Positions 34,030 through 46,919 of a stretch of DNA of 64,000 nucleotides are shown here, piece by piece. The stretch's first letter is position 1. Each line of letters opens with the position of its first letter. Made by a program: the position numbers and the translations under genes. The notes beneath the pieces were generated by a model, which saw only the letters and a list, made by a program, of their open reading frames with translations, did not search any database and was not told the DNA's origin. Source of the DNA: Platerodrilus igneus (Eukaryota > Arthropoda > Insecta > Coleoptera > Lycidae); assembly GCA_036346225.1 (NCBI GenBank), contig JARFIW010001364.1, positions 372,001-436,000 on the forward strand. Direction: 5' to 3'.

Positions 34030-35925
34030 ATTCCGGGCTCTAATGTGATAATATAAATGGCTTAAACTTAACCAATTCATTGTTGCAGTGCTTCAATGCT
34101 TATGGATTTTCTCAGTTAATTAAAGAGCCCACGCGTATTACATAAAATTACAGTACCCTTATTTATCCAATTTTTACTGACCACGACCAAGTATGACATT
34201 GTGGCACTATAAATGCAGACTTAATCAGTGATTATAGGCTGGGTTTAAACGTTTAAACGTACTTCGAGAACCAGATTTTAACTGCAAAGTAAGTCTTTCC
34301 AACAAATTCATTTAATAAAAACACATTTAATTATCAAGCGTTTTTGAAAACTGTTAAGCCTAAAGCACATTGGTTATCAGATAGTACTACACAATTAATG
34401 AAAACGCGAGATAGAGCATTAAATAAAATCAAAACTTTACACGATACGACGATTGGGCTTATTATAAAAGATTACGCAATACTGCTTTGTCCTGAATACG
34501 TAAGGCAAAAAACAAACTCTTATTTGAGGCGGTTAATAGAAGTGATCGCAGAACCTGGACGATCATAAAAAATTTTGCCATAGCTAAATCACAAGACAAT
34601 ATTTCACTGCCCTACCATCTGTCGAATTCTGACAAAATCAATACACACTCTGCTTCTTCATACGCTTTTGATGATGAAAATAGCCAGGAAATGATCAATT
34701 TTTATAGTAACAGTACTTTTACAAACAATCTTAGATTTGAGTTTTGATTTGCGTCTGTGGATAGAACACAAAAATCTTAATAGTTTCGACTCAAATGCAT
34801 ATAGTTCTCATGGTATATTGTTAATTATGTTGAAGTATTGTAATCCTTTTATTGACATTTACATTTTAGGTATTATCAATTGTTGCATCGAAGAAAATAT
34901 ATATCCGGCAGATTAGAAACAAGCTATTGCATGTCCTATTTCTAAAGGAAACGGTCCTAAAATAATTTTTCCCATTTACGAGTAATTAGTATTGTACCAA
35001 CAGTTTCTGAGATTTTAGGAAAAGTGTTATCTTATCAGATTCCTGACTTCATTAATCATAGCAATTTACTTCCTGAATGTCAGCCTGGTATTCGAAAACC
35101 TTTAGCAAAATAACACCAATAGTTACTGTTATGAATGATATTTTAAAGTCGAGGGACAAATAATTAATTACGGTGCTAGTATTCATTGATTTTTCCAAAG
35201 TGTGCAACACGATTAATCACAAACTGTTGTGTGCCAAACTACGGTATTCTGGATTCCCTGACTCTGCTAATTCGTTACTGCAATTTTACTTGGAAGATAT
35301 ATATAAAAAAATTAAAATTTTGATACCATGTTGGATATTATGCCCATATCGTCAAGAGTTCTACAAGGTTCAATTCTTGGACCCCATTTATTCATTATTT
35401 ATACATCAGACATGTTGATGTCACTATCTACCTGTAAAGTTCAAGCATATGCTGACGATATTGAGTTGTATTATAGCTTTTCCAACAATCAATTGCAGCA
35501 CATCTGATCAATCAGGATTTGCCAACCATTACATATCTGGCCGGTAAGCACAATCTTAAAAGTAATGCTCTGAAATCAAACGTTGTTGTTTTTTGTAATG
35601 AAGCTTGGTACCAAAATGTTGCCACTTTTTTATCCATTATAATTAATAACGAAACTTTACCAGTGGTACATGCGGCGAAAGATTTGCGAGTAATACTTGA
35701 TCGTGACTTTAAATTTAATGAGCCTGTCATCAAAATGTTGCAAAATGCTTAGGTTTCTCTTAAGCTACCATATTCAGCGCGACGTATTTTAACTTTTGAT
35801 CTAATAAAGGATTTAGCTGAATCTCTTGTTCTATCACACTTTAATTACTGTGACATTATTTATGGACCATGTCTTAATTTTTACAGAAAACAAAGAAACC
35901 ACTTAGTTCAAAACTACTATTGTTG
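34030..35925 (+). pseudogene. LINE fragment with endonuclease and RT remnants
   Basis: A decayed non-LTR retrotransposon. Near 34,100 the frame reads LMDFLS-like sequence followed by KSPRVLHK, a damaged form of the GFSQLI..PTR motif at the end of an endonuclease domain. At 34344 there is HWLSDSTTQLMKTRDRALNK, the linker before RT. The RT core follows: LVFIDFSKVCNTINHKLL (motif A, where the usual aspartate-phenylalanine pair has become CN), VLQGSILGPHLFIIYTSDM (motif B) and QAYADDIELYYSF (YADD box, about 35,450). SHFNYCDIIYGPC lies near 35,845. Stops and frame changes are frequent. The motifs suggest the CR1/L2/Jockey side of LINEs; the clade is unsettled. The SINE at about 35,936 cuts it off. 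Confidence 0.78.
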
Positions 35926-35935
35926 CTTTGCATTG

Positions 35936-36235
35936 GTATTTCCGTGGCGTAGTTGATATGCGTGTGACTACTATGCCCAAATTTCGGGGTTTGAATCTCA
36001 ACACGGTGCATTTGAAAAATGTTAGGCGAGCATTTTTCACAAAGATACGCCTTTCTTCGGATGAGAAGCGAAATGAATGTCCCGTGTGTGAGTATTGTCT
36101 CGTACGTTAAAGATCCCTATTTTGCTTGAAACAGCAAGGGTTCGGCAAACTTTAAAACTTTCCAGGTAAAAAAAACTGGATTCCTGGCCAATGTAGTACC
36201 TTCGGGTGGAAAATTAGAAAATCAAATGTAGTGTT
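35936..36235 (+). mobile_element. tRNA-derived SINE, copy 4
   Basis: The head reads CCGTGGCGTAGTTGATATGC (A box) and GGGGTTTGAATCTC (decayed B box), followed by the shared body (TGAAAAATGTTAGGCGAGCA, GTCCCGTGTGTGAGT, GTACGTTAAAGATCCC) and tail AAATCAAATGTAGTG. It runs without a gap into the TTTTGTA array, whose repeat begins exactly where the SINE tail would end. No target duplication could be found across the array. Confidence 0.88.
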
Positions 36236-39079
36236 CTTTTGTATTTTGTATTTTGTATTTTGTATTTTGTATTTTGTATTTTGTATTTTGTATTTTGTAT
36301 TTTGTATTTTGTATTTTTTTTGTATTTTGTTTTTTGATTTTTTTTTGATTTTATTTTTTGATTTATTTTTGTATTTTATTATTTTGTATTTTATTTTATT
36401 TTGTATTTTTTTGATTTTTATTTTTTTATTTTATATTTTATTGTTTATTTATTTTATTATTTATTTTTGATTTTTATTTTATTTTTATTTTGTATTTTTA
36501 TTTTTTATTTTGTATTTTATTATTATTTTTTTATTTTATTTTATTTTATATTTTGATTTTTATTTTTATTTTTATTTATTTATTTATATTTTATTTTATT
36601 TGATTTATATTTTTATTTTATTTATTTTATTTTTATTTTATTTATTTTATTTTATTTTTTTTATTTTATTTTTTTTTATTTTTATTTTATTTTTTATTTT
36701 ATTTATTATTTTTTTATTTTTATTTGTATTTTATTATTTTTATTTTTTTTATTTTTATTTTATTTATTTTATTTTTTATATATTCTTGTATTTTGTATTT
36801 CTATTTTGATTTTTATCTTATCGTATTCTGATCATTTATTTTTATTTTATTTATTTTACTTTTTATCTTTATACTGCATTATTATATTTATAATATTCTT
36901 GATATCTATTATATTATTTATTTATTATTTTAATTATTTTATCTATTTTATTTTGATTATTATTTGTATTTATTTTATCTATTTTATTATTTCTATTATT
37001 TGTATTCATTTATTATTTTATATTCTATTATTTCTGATCTATCATTATAATTATTTCATACTTATTTTGATTCTTATCTACATTTTATTAATTGTCATCT
37101 GCTATTTTATATTTTATCTCATTTTCTATATTTATTCATCTTATTATATTATATTATATATTATTTATTATTTATTTATTATTTATATCTTATTTTGTAT
37201 TTTTATCTTTATTTATTTATTATATTTATTATTATATTATTGTATTTTATATTTTTAATTTCTTTTTATATTTATTTATTTTATTTTTATATTTTATATT
37301 TTATTTTTTTATTTTTATATTTTATTTTTATTTTTAATTCTATTCTTTTATTTTATTTATTCTTATTTTTTATTTTATTTTTATTTTATTATTTTTTTTT
37401 TATTTTATATTTTGATTTTATTTTTAATTTTTTATCTATTTTGATTTTTTTTAATTTATTTTATTTTTATTAATCTTTTATTTTTATTATATTTTTATTT
37501 ATTTTATTTTATTTTTTTTTGATTTTTTTTTTTTATTTATTTTTTATTTTGTATTTTTATTTTTATTTTATATTTTATATTTTTTATTTATCTTTTATTT
37601 TTTATTTTATTTTTTTATTTTATTTTATATTTTTTTTATTTTGTATTTTATATTTATTTATATTTTATTTATTATTTTTTATTTGTTTTTTATTTTTATT
37701 TTTATTTTATATTTTATATTTTATTATTTTTGTATTTTATTTTATTATTTTATTTTATTTAATTTTATATTTTATTTTTATTTATTATTTTCTTTATTTT
37801 TATTTTATTTATATTTTATTTTTTATTTATTTTATTTGTATTTTAATTTTATTATTTTTTTATTTTATTTTTATTTATTTTATATTTTTTATTTTATATC
37901 TTTATTTAATTTTATATTTATTTAATTTATTTATTTTTGTATTTATCTTTTATTTATTTTATTATTTATTTTATTTATTATTTTTTATTTATTTATTTCT
38001 ATTTTAATTTATTTTTATTAATCTTTATTTATTTAATTATTATTATATTATTTTTATTTATTGATTATATTATATTATTTATATTTATTTTATTTTATTT
38101 ATATTATATTATTAATTTTATCTTATTTTGATTTATTTATTTAATTTATTTTTTTATTTATTTATTTTTATTTTATTTATTATTGTATTTATTGTATTTA
38201 TATTTTTATATTTATTTATTATTTATCTTTATTTATTTTTATTCATTTTATTTATTTATTGTATTTTATTTATTATTTATATTTTTATTATATTTTTATT
38301 TTTTATTTTATTTTATTATTTATTTATTTTTGTATTTTATTTTTTTTTATTTTTATTTTATATTTTATTATTTTATATTTGTATTTTGTATTTTTATTAT
38401 TATTGTATTTTATATTTGTATATTTGTATTTATTATTTTTATTTTGTATTTTGTATTTTATTATTTTGTATTTTGTATTTTATTATTTGAGATTAATTTT
38501 GATATTTTAATTATTATATTTTATTTTGTATTTATATATATTGTATTTTGATATTATTTTATTTGTATTTTATTATTTTATATTTGTATTATTTATTTTT
38601 GTATTTTATATTATTTATTATTTTATATTTTTATTTTTATTTTTATTTTGATATTATATTTTATTATTTTGTATTTTATTATTTATTATTTTTATTATTT
38701 ATATTTATTTATTTTATTATTTTATTATTATTTTATTATTTTATATCATTTTGTATTTATTTGTATATTTTATTTATTTTATTATTTTATATTATATTAT
38801 TTTAATTTATTATTATTGTATTTTATTATTTTATTATTTTATTATTTGTATTTTATTTTATTTTATTATTTTTATTATTTATTTGATTTGATTATTTTGA
38901 TTATTATTGATTATTTTATATTTATTATTTTGTATTTTATTATTATTATTTTATATTTGTATTATTTGTATTTTATTTATATATTTTGTATTTTGTATTT
39001 TGTATTTATTTTATGTTTTATATTTTATTTTATTGTTGTATTTTGTATTTTGTATTTTGTATTTTGTATTTTGTATTAA
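36236..39079 (+). repeat. Expanded degenerate (TTTTGTA)n array, 2.8 kb
   Basis: Starts with about 11 perfect TTTTGTA units (36237-36316), passes through 2.7 kb of T/A sequence made mostly of TATTTT, TTATTT and TATTTA variants with almost no G or C, then returns to about six perfect units at 39037-39077. Long ORFs rich in F, I, L and Y exist in all plus frames only because the base composition lacks stop codons beyond TAA-type triplets; they are not genes. The array most simply derives from the simple-repeat tail of the SINE just upstream. Confidence 0.93.
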
Positions 39080-39335
39080 GAATCGATGTACTGGACGCAT
39101 CGTCACGATCCCGAACCATATTTAGAATTATACTAAAATTTTACTGCGCTCGTGTAACAAAGCTAACACTAACCACGGACAACGACTACAAACGACTCTT
39201 TGAAACGCTAATTTTACAGTCTAAAGCTGCATTAATAATCTTGGTAAGGTTATTAAAGGTTGAACGCTTCCAACTAGTGTGTGAATAACGCTTTTTACTA
39301 AATAACGCTACGAAAATGGTGACGACCGAATTGCG
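39080..39335. other. No recognised feature
   Basis: More balanced base composition after the T-rich array. It does not visibly continue the LINE that preceded the SINE. Confidence 0.4.
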
Positions 39336-39377
39336 TTATTAACCACCTTCACATACTACTGAATATCGGGGAAATAG

Positions 39378-39420
<43 letters not shown>

Positions 39421-39940
39421 AACCAATAGAAGAAGAACCGAACTGCATCTAACAAGATAGACTAGCAGCTATGTTTGAAGACAACAAACAGAAACAAAAA
39501 AAAAGTTGTTAAAAGCATATGTGTGGAGCACAGCACTGCGTTTATGAAATAGAAGCAGTAGGAGAGGCAATCAGAAAAACTGTAGAAGCCTTTTGGAATG
39601 TTGTGCTTCAGATGCATGAAGATGATAGCATGAACAGACAAAGTTAATAACAAAGAGCTTATAGAAATAGTAGGGGAATAAAGATATCTGAGGCAAACAA
39701 AAAGAAATAGAAGAAATAGAAAGGCAGGATACGTTTTGAAGCATTTTTGGGGAACAGTGTACAAGCATATATAAGAAAAAAGAGGTAGAGGTAGACCTAG
39801 ATAAGATTATTGCATGCAGATAGTGAAAGATGCAGACTGTGGAAATTTCAGGGAAATGTGTAGGTTAGCACAGTAGGAAACAATGAGCGTACGCGTCTAA
39901 CCAGTTTCAGGACTAAAAACCTAATGATGATGATGCAGGT
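39336..39940 (+). mobile_element. Chimeric head-plus-RTE-3'-end retroposon, copy A
   Basis: The first part (39336-39470) matches the end of a non-coding head also found at 47,345-47,760 and 56,510-57,140; it holds CTTCACATACTACTGAATATC and an expanded TA tract at 39380-39416. The second part matches the last 430 bases of an RTE-like ORF (KAYVWSTALRL, AEEF..., then GNFREMCRLAQ near the end) and finishes in AATGATGATGATG, an RTE-type 3' tail. Stops show it no longer codes. Confidence 0.66.
39380..39416. repeat. (TA)n microsatellite inside a dispersed element
   Basis: About 18 TA units at a position where the sister copies have short AT-rich sequence such as GGGTATATATTTATAAATAT. Confidence 0.95.
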
Positions 39941-40019
39941 GATGTTAGAATGGTACTTAGCATAACATCTAATGCTGTTTGATCTATATTTACACTTTTT
40001 ATTAATGCAGTACCTTTTG

Positions 40020-40720
40020 CTCAAACTTGACACTAACCAGAATGCACACCCGAAAGTTACACTACGACCTAAAAATTTATACTGGAAGAAAGAACCCTAC
40101 TACTATAACACATCAAATAAATGTGACCATACGTATGGAGTTACTCAAAAACCTTAAAGATTGCGGAATCTTTTCTGCGTTGACAATTACTATACTAGTG
40201 TAAAACTCGTTAGAGATCTATTGAACTCCAATAAATACGTCTGTGGAGCGTTAAGAACTAATCGATAGAAAAATTCCTAGAGAAGTGTGGCAGAAAAACA
40301 TTGAAGTAAAGAATTGTCTACGGTAAGCAGAATGCAGAGCGAATTTGATTAATAAAATGGTAAGATAAACGAGTAACGATTAATTCTGTTCCACATCACT
40401 TCGAGCAGTTGATTCTAACTGGAAGTAAAAATAAAACAAAAAAGGGTGTCGATATATCAGACCAAATGTCATCTCAGTACCAGTTGGAGAAAAAGCCTGA
40501 AATGGTATAAAAAGGTAATTTTTGAAATAATGTTAGGAACACATGTTGTTTACTCTTAGATATAGATAAAGAAAATGATAATGTAAATGCTAATCAGCCA
40601 AAGAAAAAAGAAAATGTGTAAAGAGCAGGCGTTAAATAAGGCAAATACGAAGGATAAGCTAGAACAAGTAGAAGGGAGTGTGTTGTATATTATAAAAAAA
40701 TTCAGAAGAAGAAGAAGGAT
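40020..40720 (+). pseudogene. Second piggyBac transposase fragment
   Basis: The plus strand reads LYWKKEPYYYNTSNKCDHTYGV, then CVDNYYTSVKLVRDLLNSNK (the second catalytic aspartate block, form VDNYYTS), YVCGALRTNR, then GVDISDQMSSQYQLEKKPE (third aspartate block, form GVDxxDQM), ending in a lysine-rich region near 40,720. Frame changes and stops occur near 40,155, 40,268 and 40,320-40,440. It belongs to a different piggyBac lineage from the copy at 24,054, judging by the third-block sequence (NEAMDGTDRMDQN there). The first catalytic block and N-terminus are absent. No TTAA-flanked inverted repeats were found. Confidence 0.78.
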
Positions 40721-40729
40721 AGTAAAGAA

Positions 40730-42501
40730 GCAAGAGCCAAGGAATTAAAAGTTCTCACATGTTGAGAGGACTATTATGGACAGCCAATAATGTGCATCTC
40801 TTATTTCAACAAGTTTCTTGAATAATTCTTATTTTTGTGCAATTGAGTGTCATTTTTGAGCTTATTTGGAATGTACAGGTTTTATATTCAATGTTTAATG
40901 TTTACTATAAATAAGAATATATACTTGAACAATTAATTAAAAATATACTCAGTTGGCACCATCCTATCCAAAAACAATGTACCTTCCGTCTAGCCATCAG
41001 AGTGATTAGAAGGTCTACCATATATACGTAAAGTTTGTCATGAAATTATATTGTTTCAAAACGCGTGATTCATCGCTATCACGGAAGTTTATTACAAAAT
41101 CATGCGTGACTCACCGTATTAATAACCGGTAGTTAATCTCTGATTACTGATTACATAAATTTTTGTGAAAACAAAAATATATAAGCACTGCCTTATATTT
41201 CTTAAGATGCTATAAAAACGGCAAGCCTCTATAATATTCGAAGAACTAAACTGACAGCCTTAAATATATATACACCTGTGGACAGCTCTGAAAGGACGTT
41301 AGAAGTAATACCTTATCTACGGAAGTACACCTGCTAAACAATCCGCTTACGAATTTTCAGAGCTTTTGAATGGCGGTTAGTTACCATCTTAGACATACAA
41401 ACTGAACCTTTATAGTGCTGAAAAGAGCTGTCTGCAAAGACTTATAGCATATATTTAAGTAAATATTTGCCAAAACCTCTCTGAAACGGCGTCTTTCGTG
41501 CACTCAAATATAAATGCGCTTTTCTTGAGTTCTTTAGATTGTAAAAACCAGTGCACCCTGTAAATAGAATCAGTTTAATTTTATAAGAAAGTATGTATAA
41601 GTAATACGACATATAGCAAGTTTTCATACACTTTCACGTTGTTGCACATATTCGCTTTCTTTTAAAAACAGTCAATGATTCTCTTAAGAAACGGTATTCC
41701 GCATAGCATTTCTAAAGATCAAACTAAAATAGGTGAGATGATCTTATTTATAAGCTGTATGTTTATCTCAGCTACTACAGTACTTAATAAAATAGAATAA
41801 GCTAGCTGTTTAAACACAATTACTGTTTAAATAAACCTTTTATTACTAATTTTCATTTTGCAACAGGTTCTGTAGTTTCTGTACTTAAATGAGATTGTAG
41901 AGAGGGTATTGTTTGATAGTTGGCACTGAAATTTTAAAATTCATAAAACAGAGATGTACAAAAATTTGTATAAATGTACTTTTATATTCTACTCTAGTTA
42001 CACAGGCAATGACGCTTATTTACATTTTCCATAATACCAACTCACCATTCTTAGCAGAAATGAAATGGTCAACAGCCTTTTGACCTAGTAACAAGAAAAC
42101 TTTATTGACCCGGGATCAGATGAACCTGGTTCTTGAACTAAATCCACTAGGTAAAAAGAACCGACCATCCAATTCAACAAGTAATAATAGATTGCACGAT
42201 TGACTCGAATAGCTTATGCCAGAAATTTAAAACGATGAAGGTTTTTAAATATTTTTATCATCTACTGATAATTAAATGTTGGAGACACGAGGCTAAGTTA
42301 TTTATCTAAATGGATTTAATTTTTTATGGACATAAGCTTAAGGTATACATCTACAATTTTAATCAAAGCGATCAAAAATATGATAAATGTTCTTTTGTAT
42401 ATAAAAAATACTTAAAAAAGTTTTTGGGAACTGTAGAATAAAAGCAATACTTTTAAAAGATTTTATTATAGGTTAATACTCAATTCAGGATGTGTATATA
42501 T

Positions 42502-42549
<48 letters not shown>

Positions 42550-44170
42550 GTAGATATGATATGAAAAACCCACCTAAATAGGAAGAAATCGTTAAAAATT
42601 AAAATTTCACAATATTTATTTTCTCTACCCTAGATAAAAATTAATCTTGAGAGATACCTTAAAACTTATTAAAAATAATAAAATCCGTACTCTATTAAAA
42701 TGCAAATTAATTATTAGGAATGCCATAATAAGCGTTGTAACTAATTGCGAGCTTTTATGCACCTTCATAAAAACAGCATATCTGCCGTTGCATTTACAAT
42801 CATTAACGATGTAATTGCGAGCTACATTTAAATATATAATTGACATCCGTGTATAGATATATCCTTATAAAATATTCATTCTCGTTAAAATAACACTTTA
42901 TGAGTATCAAACAAAACATTATTTCTAAAATTTTTGATTACTTATTAAGAAAACGCGTCATTTTATAAGAATTGTATTAAAAGCCAATTATTTCCCGTAA
43001 ATGGTTAAACACACCCATACAAAAAATCGCGCACATTAAAATGCTATAAAACTTAGATGAAATAACCCGGTTTTATAGCTTTATGTATTACAGAGGAAGA
43101 GACCACATCCATTAAATTCGTGTATTACATCATTCAGGGTGACTAATCTTTCGAAATAAATCGAGATTGGTTTTGTTTAACTATATATACCGGAACTGAA
43201 TTTGATCGATACATCCGAGATTCATTATTTCACATTCATTATTTAGTTATTATTCATTCTTTTTTAAGTAAAACGAACATGTAAGATTTAAAACAAAAGT
43301 GCATGTTTTAAACCAAACAAATACATTTTAAATGATTTGTAATCAATTTCATTGGCGTTCCACAATTAACAATAAAGGTGCACTTTGCAAACTAATGGAA
43401 ATTTAAGATAATATGAATAATCTTGGTAGAAGATCACAACTGATAATTTTAACAATAAATGCACTTTAGTAAATTGGGAGTTTAACGTCAATTTAAGATA
43501 GAACCAGGAAGTACTTAATACCGTTAATAATAATAGAAATGAGGTGTTAATAAGCGGTATTTGCGCAAGTATGAAATTTGGATTGTCCTTTGCTTACAAT
43601 TGATAAAAATATTTAAATATTTGTAATTCAAATTATAATAAACTTTAAACTTATAAAAAATTTTTGTTAAACAAATAACTCCCAACAAATTTTATGGTCA
43701 GAGTTCGACGCATATTGATCTTTACTAAATGATCTATGCAGCGTTATTGGCGAATCACACTCACAAACGAGGTAATATGTGCTCGGCAAATTATTCACTC
43801 TAAAATTAACGTGAATTTTGGTAACACAGAAGAGGTCTGAGTTCTCTAGTTGTTAATAAAGATTTGATAAGGGTTATTTTAAGTAACATTTAAGAATTAT
43901 TTTCTGTATGAGCTTAACTAGCAAACTGTTTTTTTCCTTTGTATGAGAGAAAAATATTTTTGAAGGCAAAAATGTATCTTGAGATTTCTGTTACATTTTA
44001 TTTTCGTAAATTCCACAGAATTATTTTTGTTGAGTTACTCAGATAAGAAAGAGGAAAGGAGGATGGTAATATCATTTTTCCTATTGCATTCCCATTAATA
44101 CAGTCGCGGCGCCTAAGTCACAAACAAAATTAGCGGCGCTCCTACTTATATGCGTATCACAGTAATTTAT
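40730..44170. other. No recognised feature, 3.4 kb
   Basis: AT-rich. Apart from the TA tract at 42,494 I see no domain-bearing ORF, RNA gene or terminal repeats. Confidence 0.45.
42494..42544. repeat. (TA)n microsatellite, interrupted
   Basis: About 25 TA units interrupted by AAATA near 42,514. Confidence 0.95.
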
Positions 44171-44179
44171 TACTGTGCT

Positions 44180-44350
44180 TATTCTGAATGAATTTAAGCC
44201 CTACGGTTGGGAGCCATTATTACCGTATAATTTTCAGGCTCTACCGACACAAGCCCCAATGTTGGGTGACACTATTCCTGTATGATTAAATTTGGATCGG
44301 CTCGCTAATTCGTGCCCCACACTTTGGGCGTCATTATTCCCGTGCTCTTT
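44180..44350 (-). promoter_or_regulatory. Three tandem primer-site-like modules
   Basis: On the minus strand three modules about 50-60 bases apart follow the pattern ACGG-AATAATG-(G/A)C-CCCAA-GGGGC: CACGGGAATAATGACGCCCA, CAGGAATAGTGTCACCCAAC and ACGGTAATAATGGCTCCCAA. They resemble the LTR-end/primer-binding junction modules at 8,436-8,545. Confidence 0.5.
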
Positions 44351-46638
44351 CGAGCCCCACTATTTCTACTAACCCGTCTGGACTCCAATCCAACTCCACC
44401 AAATTGCTTCAAACAGCTTTCCCAATTTGCTCTTCCTCGGCTAGCTCTGTGCACTACCTCCTATAATATCCTTACTCCAACTACACATTCTTTCGACACC
44501 TTTATATTACACACAACAAAATACAAAAATAAAATTAAATCCGTGGACAAACATACATCCTTTTATTCGTATGACATAAATAATTATTCAGACAATCTCA
44601 ATATCTACACTTTAATTTTGTAATAAAACATTTCACCCTTTTCTTCAATCTAAATTGTTTGTGAGTTATTACACTTCAACATTTTTACTTCAAAGTAGAT
44701 GGGCCTATTGTGACACCCTAAATTTACCTTTTCTTGGTCTATGGTGAGCTCAGTATAAACCTTTTTCCTTGATATGCATAAAATATTGCATGGTCTAATT
44801 ACCCTAAAGACGCGTTTACTCTTTACGTCAAAATTTATTATTCCTGTTTTTTTTCCTACTCAAATAATAATAGAAAATTGTGACTTTTACATACGGTAAT
44901 CAATTTAATTTTTACTTCATAAAAATTTCACCACATAATTCTAATTACACAAAGTTTTATAACACAATACCAGCACCACAGTTCAACAATAAAAGAAAAT
45001 TCATTACCTGGTGTATTCTTCGGGCGCACCACCTTCTTAGATGACCTCCACCAAACTCACGTTCTTAGATTTCCCAAATTTCTCACTCCTAAATGAACAG
45101 CAACTCCATCTCAACTCGCTTATCCAGTTTCCAAGTTATTAGTGGATGCTTTCCTCACTACCATCCACCCAAATCCAAATTTTACCTCCGTCTCAATGTA
45201 ACGGGCTACCAGCACTCTCGTTTACGAAATACTTGGTTCGCTTACCTCAATAGCATCCTACTTTACTCGTACAATTATTTATAATTATTTATTTTCAACC
45301 CGTTTAACTTGTTAGCACCAACTCGTGCATTTATAACACCTGTAAAAATATACGGCGGACTGCACTATGTCGCAGCTCTTAATTTTAAATTAGGATGTTT
45401 TCTCGGCGCTACTTAATGTACTTCAAGCGAATCAGAAAATTAAGAGAGCTCCTCCACCCCTGGCAAGAGCTTTTATAATCTTCAAACCCCTTTTCTAATC
45501 ACGTATTTCCACAGTTTTTGCTGAACTCTCGCACTCGCTACAAACAATTCTCCAAATTCCTTCACTCAAAACACAACGAACTTTTAAAACTGAGAATTTC
45601 ACTCGTTCCACCACGGCTTTACCACAAAAAACTATCCATCAGTTGCAGCCGTCGACGCGTACCCAGAAAATCATTCCTTTCCATATCTCTAACGGCCTGC
45701 AAAACACGCCCATAGTGTCCGCGTCTCTATTCTTTTTGCAGTCATGCGTTCATAACCACTATTTTCTATCTCACTCGTGTTTTCCTACTTTCATCGAGCC
45801 CCATTATTGACCTGCTGTCTACGGTTACCGTTCCCTCGCTAAATGTGCGCTTTGAAAATCGATATCGTCGACAAACATCTTCCATATTTGTTTCACCCAT
45901 TTGTTTTTATAATATACTTGTCTGCCACGCGCTTGAAAACTGCTTGTCCTTCTACCAGCTGATGTATTCTTACACTCCCTTAGTTGCCTTCTAACGATTT
46001 TCTGTTCTTTAAAATTATTGATTTTTGCTTCATAAATAACATACTGTTCGTTAACCTGGCTTTTCCGTGGTATAATACCTCGAAATGTTATTGCATCGTC
46101 TTCTAGCTTTTAAAGAAATATTTATTTGCTTTAAGCTTTTATTCCCTGAACTCCTCGACCGTTTGGTTGTTATTTTGTAGTCTTCTACGAATTAAATTAA
46201 CGTACTTTTTAGTTTACGATGCTAAACAAATATCCGTTTCATCAATTATTGATTTTTATATACCGCGAAGCTTTAATATTACACATGTTTGCCTGCAATA
46301 GTTAACCTTGTCTTACATTAATGCATACAAATTATTGATTTTTACCTACTGCGAAGCTTTAGTATTATCCATGTTTGTATGCAATAGTCAACCTTGTCAT
46401 CAATCCTACTTGTCTTTGCATTAAATTAAGGTATACAAATTATTACTTTGAAGCTACATAAAAATATGTCATTTAACATAAAAAATTTCTGTATGTAATC
46501 GTCTACCTTGTCTTAAACTAAAGTATGCAAGCTCTTGATTAGAAGCGTAATAATTAGATTATTATTTTTCAATCTACAGGGTCGTTATAAATATACCTTC
46601 TGGGTCTATTTACACATGTTGACCTTTAACCTACACGG

Positions 46639-46640
<2 letters not shown>
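44351..46640 (-). mobile_element. Long LTR-like sequence, copy 2
   Basis: Shares ordered landmarks with 8,546-10,640: AGTAGATGGGCC (44,695), TGAGCTCA (44,745), a TTTACTCTTTAC block (about 44,816), TTACCTG (45,004) and an AAATCGATAT block (about 45,857 versus 10,028). It ends on the right at a TA tract, as copy 1 does. No gag or protease lies to its left, so it looks like a solo copy. No protein-coding frame seen. Confidence 0.42.

Positions 46641-46676
<36 letters not shown>
46640..46676. repeat. (TA)n microsatellite
   Basis: About 18 TA units at the right edge of long LTR-like copy 2. Confidence 0.95.
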
Positions 46677-46682
<6 letters not shown>

Positions 46683-46919
46683 CAATTGATGTAATAAGAT
46701 GACCACAAGGGGTCACTGGGCACCACATTCTGTAAGAAAAAATAAACAGACCCAAAGAGACAAGACAGACCCATGTAAAATAAAACGCCCTAAGGACACA
46801 TCATTTAAGAACGAAACCCAATTCTTGAATTTGTTAAAATAAAAGCATTCATTTAATCTGTTTAAATGTGTATTCTCCTGAAAAATGACTAAAACGACTT
46901 TTTTTGCATTTCTGAAAAC

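Noticed and set aside
36231..39079. Many long plus-strand ORFs rich in Phe, Ile, Leu and Tyr resembling multi-pass membrane proteins
   Set aside because: They lie wholly inside a T/A-only simple-repeat array; open frames in several phases are expected from the base composition.
44312..44623. Plus-strand ORF of about 100 residues, Pro/Leu/Thr-rich
   Set aside because: It lies antisense to the LTR-like copy and its primer-site modules, with no domain.
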